A stretch of 64,000 nt of DNA. Source: Xylona heveae TC161 (taxonomy: Eukaryota; Ascomycota; Xylonomycetes; Xylonales; Xylonaceae). Under the pieces are notes generated by a model. That model was not told the origin of the DNA, did no database searches, and was given only the letters and a program-made list of their open reading frames with translations. The stretch spans positions 228,936 to 292,935 of the forward strand of contig NW_017264208.1 in the NCBI RefSeq assembly GCF_001619985.1. Reading direction: 5' to 3'. Within the stretch, counting starts at the first letter, position 1. Each line of letters starts with the position of its first letter. Positions 62,501 to 64,000 of the stretch are shown here, one piece after another. The translations under genes and the position numbers were made by a program.

Positions 62501-63451
62501 GCCACAGCACAAGATGTTGCTAAACTATTTGTAAACTAAATATTCTCATTGCACAGGCTCCCAGAGACAATAGTGTCAGATAGAGGCATACAATTTATTT
62601 TAGACTTCTGGCAAGCAGTATGTCACATCTTAAAGATCTAGGCATTACTATCTACAGCCTATCACCCAGAGACAGATGGACAAACTAAGCAACTCAATGC
62701 CATAATGGAACAGTACCTGTGTAGTTATGTCTCTTACCTACAAGACAACTGGTTACTATGGTTAGGCCTAGCCAAATTTGCATTGAATAATACTGAATTG
62801 TCAGTGATCAGGTGCACCCTATTCTACATAAATTATGGTTACAACCCTTGTATAGGATTCAAACCAACCCTGTCCCCAGAACTAGCTGAAACACCCAATG
62901 CAAATGAAGGTTTTGACTTCAGACAGTACATGAAAGAAATCCTAACACTATTACAAGCAGAGATCAACAAAGCTAAAATGCATTACAAGGATAATGCCAA
63001 CTGCAGAAAACTACCAGCACCTACATATAAAGAAGGCAATCAAGTATGGTTAAGTACAAAAGAGATAAGAACTCAATGTCCCTTGCAAAAATTAGATTGG
63101 AAGAACTTGGGGCTTTTTACTATCAAATGAGTACTAAACCCTTACATATATGAACTGGATCTACCCAAAAGCATGCAAATTCACAATGTCTTCCATGTTT
63201 CCCAACTATCACCAGCAGCAGGGGACCTACTTCCAGGCCAAATAGCTACCCTAGTACTACCAGTACTGGTAGATGGAGAAGAAGCATATGAGGTAGAGGA
63301 CATCCTGGATTCCCAAGAAAGGCAGGGATGGATTAAATACTTGGTTAAATGAACAGGTTATGATGCACTTGAATGGTTACCAGAAGAGAATGTTGACCAT
63401 GTAGATTACCTACTGACTAGGTTTCATTACCTGTATCTAACTAAACCATGA
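59562..63451 (+). pseudogene. Pol of copy C
   Basis: Protease with Asp to Asn (site 59,669-59,674), RT with YLDN (60,890-60,895), RNase H (61,265-61,492), integrase H2C2 (CHTCTQSK) and core, 141 open codons at 62,705-63,130, chromodomain before the TGA at 63,449-63,451. Numerous TAG/TGA interrupt it. Confidence 0.87.
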
Positions 63452-63507
63452 CAACAAGACCATTATATAGCCTTCATAGAGCTCAGAACTGTTAAAGGGG
63501 GGGGTAA

Positions 63508-63723
63508 TGTCACAAACCAACCTCTGGACAGGAGCAAGGACTGGAACCACCTGGGGTTACCTGGCACCACTGAAGGTTACCCAGCAACCATGGGTGGACT
63601 GTACACTCTAAGCAAGTGAGAGATATAGTTGGTAGAATTGTAGATAGTTTTGTTTTCCTTCTTTGTGCTTTGTCTTAGTCAATGCCATCACTTTTAAAGC
63701 TCTACACTGCCATTGCCATGACA
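63508..63723 (+). repeat. 3' LTR of chromovirus copy C
   Basis: 216 bp, TGTCACAAACC..GCCATGACA; preceded by the polypurine tract. Confidence 0.92.
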
Positions 63724-64000
63724 GACTAAAGGATCTATATCTGGCTCTTTCTCAATTGGTTTGATAGTTGAAGCCATCTTGACTAAAGTATTTTCAATCA
63801 AAGCAATGGAAGATGGTGGTAAAGATGGAAAGTTTGTTGTAGGTGTCCAACTCATACCCTTTCAAAGAGCAAGTCCTGCCTTCAAACTTACTCTTTGCTA
63901 CCTCTCTGAATTACCCTCTCAAGAAGCAAGACTTTACTTACAGGTATCCTCCAAGCCTTACTCCTTGCTACCAAGGTTATACTTACTCTTCTTCACTAAA
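63724..64000 (-). pseudogene. ORF1 N-terminus and 5' UTR of - strand LINE
   Basis: ATG at 63,855 (MSWTPTTNFPSLPPSSIALI), open to the junction with chromovirus C at 63,724; it continues at 57,927. Upstream bases align with 44,045-44,177 of the + strand copy. The element runs off the window edge. Confidence 0.78.

Larger units (their letters stand above)
57928..63723 (+). mobile_element. Ty3-like chromovirus copy C, nested in the LINE
   Basis: 5,796 bp, LTRs 57,928-58,143 and 63,508-63,723 (216 bp). Flanks share GACT (left ..TTGGACT, right GACTAAAG), consistent with a 4-5 bp target duplication. The surrounding LINE sequence rejoins when it is removed. Gag from 58,239, pol ends at 63,451, polypurine tract TTAAAGGGGGGGG at 63,492-63,504. 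RT and protease active sites are mutated. Confidence 0.93.
46585..64000 (-). mobile_element. Tad-like LINE, - strand copy, split by chromoviruses B and C
   Basis: LINE segments are 46,585-49,167, 54,969-57,927 and 63,724-64,000; removing the two insertions leaves about 5.8 kb, and the 5' end lies beyond the window. From 5' to 3': ORF1, ORF2 with endonuclease, reverse transcriptase with intact YIDD, RNase H and a C-terminal zinc region, then the 3' UTR and a GCATGCAG/AAAC-type tail. ORF1, endonuclease, RT and RNase H are the composition of the fungal Tad1 clade. Long uninterrupted frames (195 codons in RT) show it is the youngest LINE copy here. It contains a 10-N gap. Confidence 0.88.

Noticed and set aside
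18780-64000. Alternative genetic code, because retroelement frames are full of TAG/TGA/TAA
   Set aside because: The stops sit where CAG, CAA, CGA or TGG are expected and differ between copies; host genes in 1-18,734 use standard stops. Hypermutation explains it.

Overview
The window comes from a filamentous ascomycete (Pezizomycotina; Leotiomycetes is a guess that the sequence alone cannot prove). Support: short 47-72 nt introns with GT..AG ends and CTAAC/CTAAT branch sites, divergent H2A/H2B genes, an Atg4 protease with fungal architecture, and a two-part genome. Bases 1 to about 18,770 are gene-dense, CpG-containing and of ordinary composition. From about 18,780 to 64,000 there is no host gene I can support, only transposable-element remains and AT deserts.

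Gene part, left to right: an unrecognised conserved-looking protein (747-1736, +, 5' end unresolved); a Jjj1-like J-domain/zinc-finger ribosome-biogenesis co-chaperone (2740-4454, +); an Sqs1-like R3H/G-patch splicing factor with a long acidic tract (4997-7750, -); the autophagy protease Atg4 (8341-9788, +); a divergent histone pair, H2B (10248-10821, -) and H2A (11510-12106, +), sharing a 688 bp promoter; the complex I LYR subunit NDUFB9/B22 (12605-13147, -); the 2-oxoglutarate dehydrogenase E2 subunit Kgd2 in ten exons (14115-16100, -); and a Csr1-like Sec14/CRAL-TRIO lipid-transfer protein (16837-18734, -) at the edge of the repeat compartment. Exon models were rebuilt by hand, and every complete model has a length divisible by three and ends in a stop. 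These genes serve unrelated housekeeping roles; only the histone pair is a clear co-regulated unit.

Repeat part. An AT desert with three copies of a terminal-inverted-repeat family (R2) that carries tRNA-like modules, plus older repeats R1 and R3 (18,780-26,559). An 8.1 kb Ty3-like chromovirus-type element, D (26,560-40,508), has 154 bp terminal repeats in INVERTED orientation, a 5 bp target duplication and extra reading frames after the chromodomain. It is split by a nested 5.8 kb chromovirus (copy A, 31,300-37,094). After an unclassified degraded stretch (41,241-44,044) come a truncated + strand Tad-like LINE (44,045-46,584) and a - strand copy of the same LINE (46,585 to beyond 64,000). 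The latter is split by chromovirus copies B (49,168-54,963) and C (57,928-63,723). A, B and C belong to one family: 216 bp LTRs, total lengths 5,795/5,796/5,796.

The strongest signal is mutational. The repeat half appears to have lost essentially every CpG, and aligned copies show the same ancestral CG as TG in one copy, CA in another and TA in a third. This includes the catalytic codons of the retroelement protease and reverse transcriptase. That points to CpG-directed, RIP-like hypermutation, with a second broader C-to-T layer in older copies. The most unusual single object is element D: inverted LTR-like ends plus a roughly 315-codon extra frame and an overlapping 55-codon hydrophobic frame in the position where env genes sit in some Ty3-like elements.
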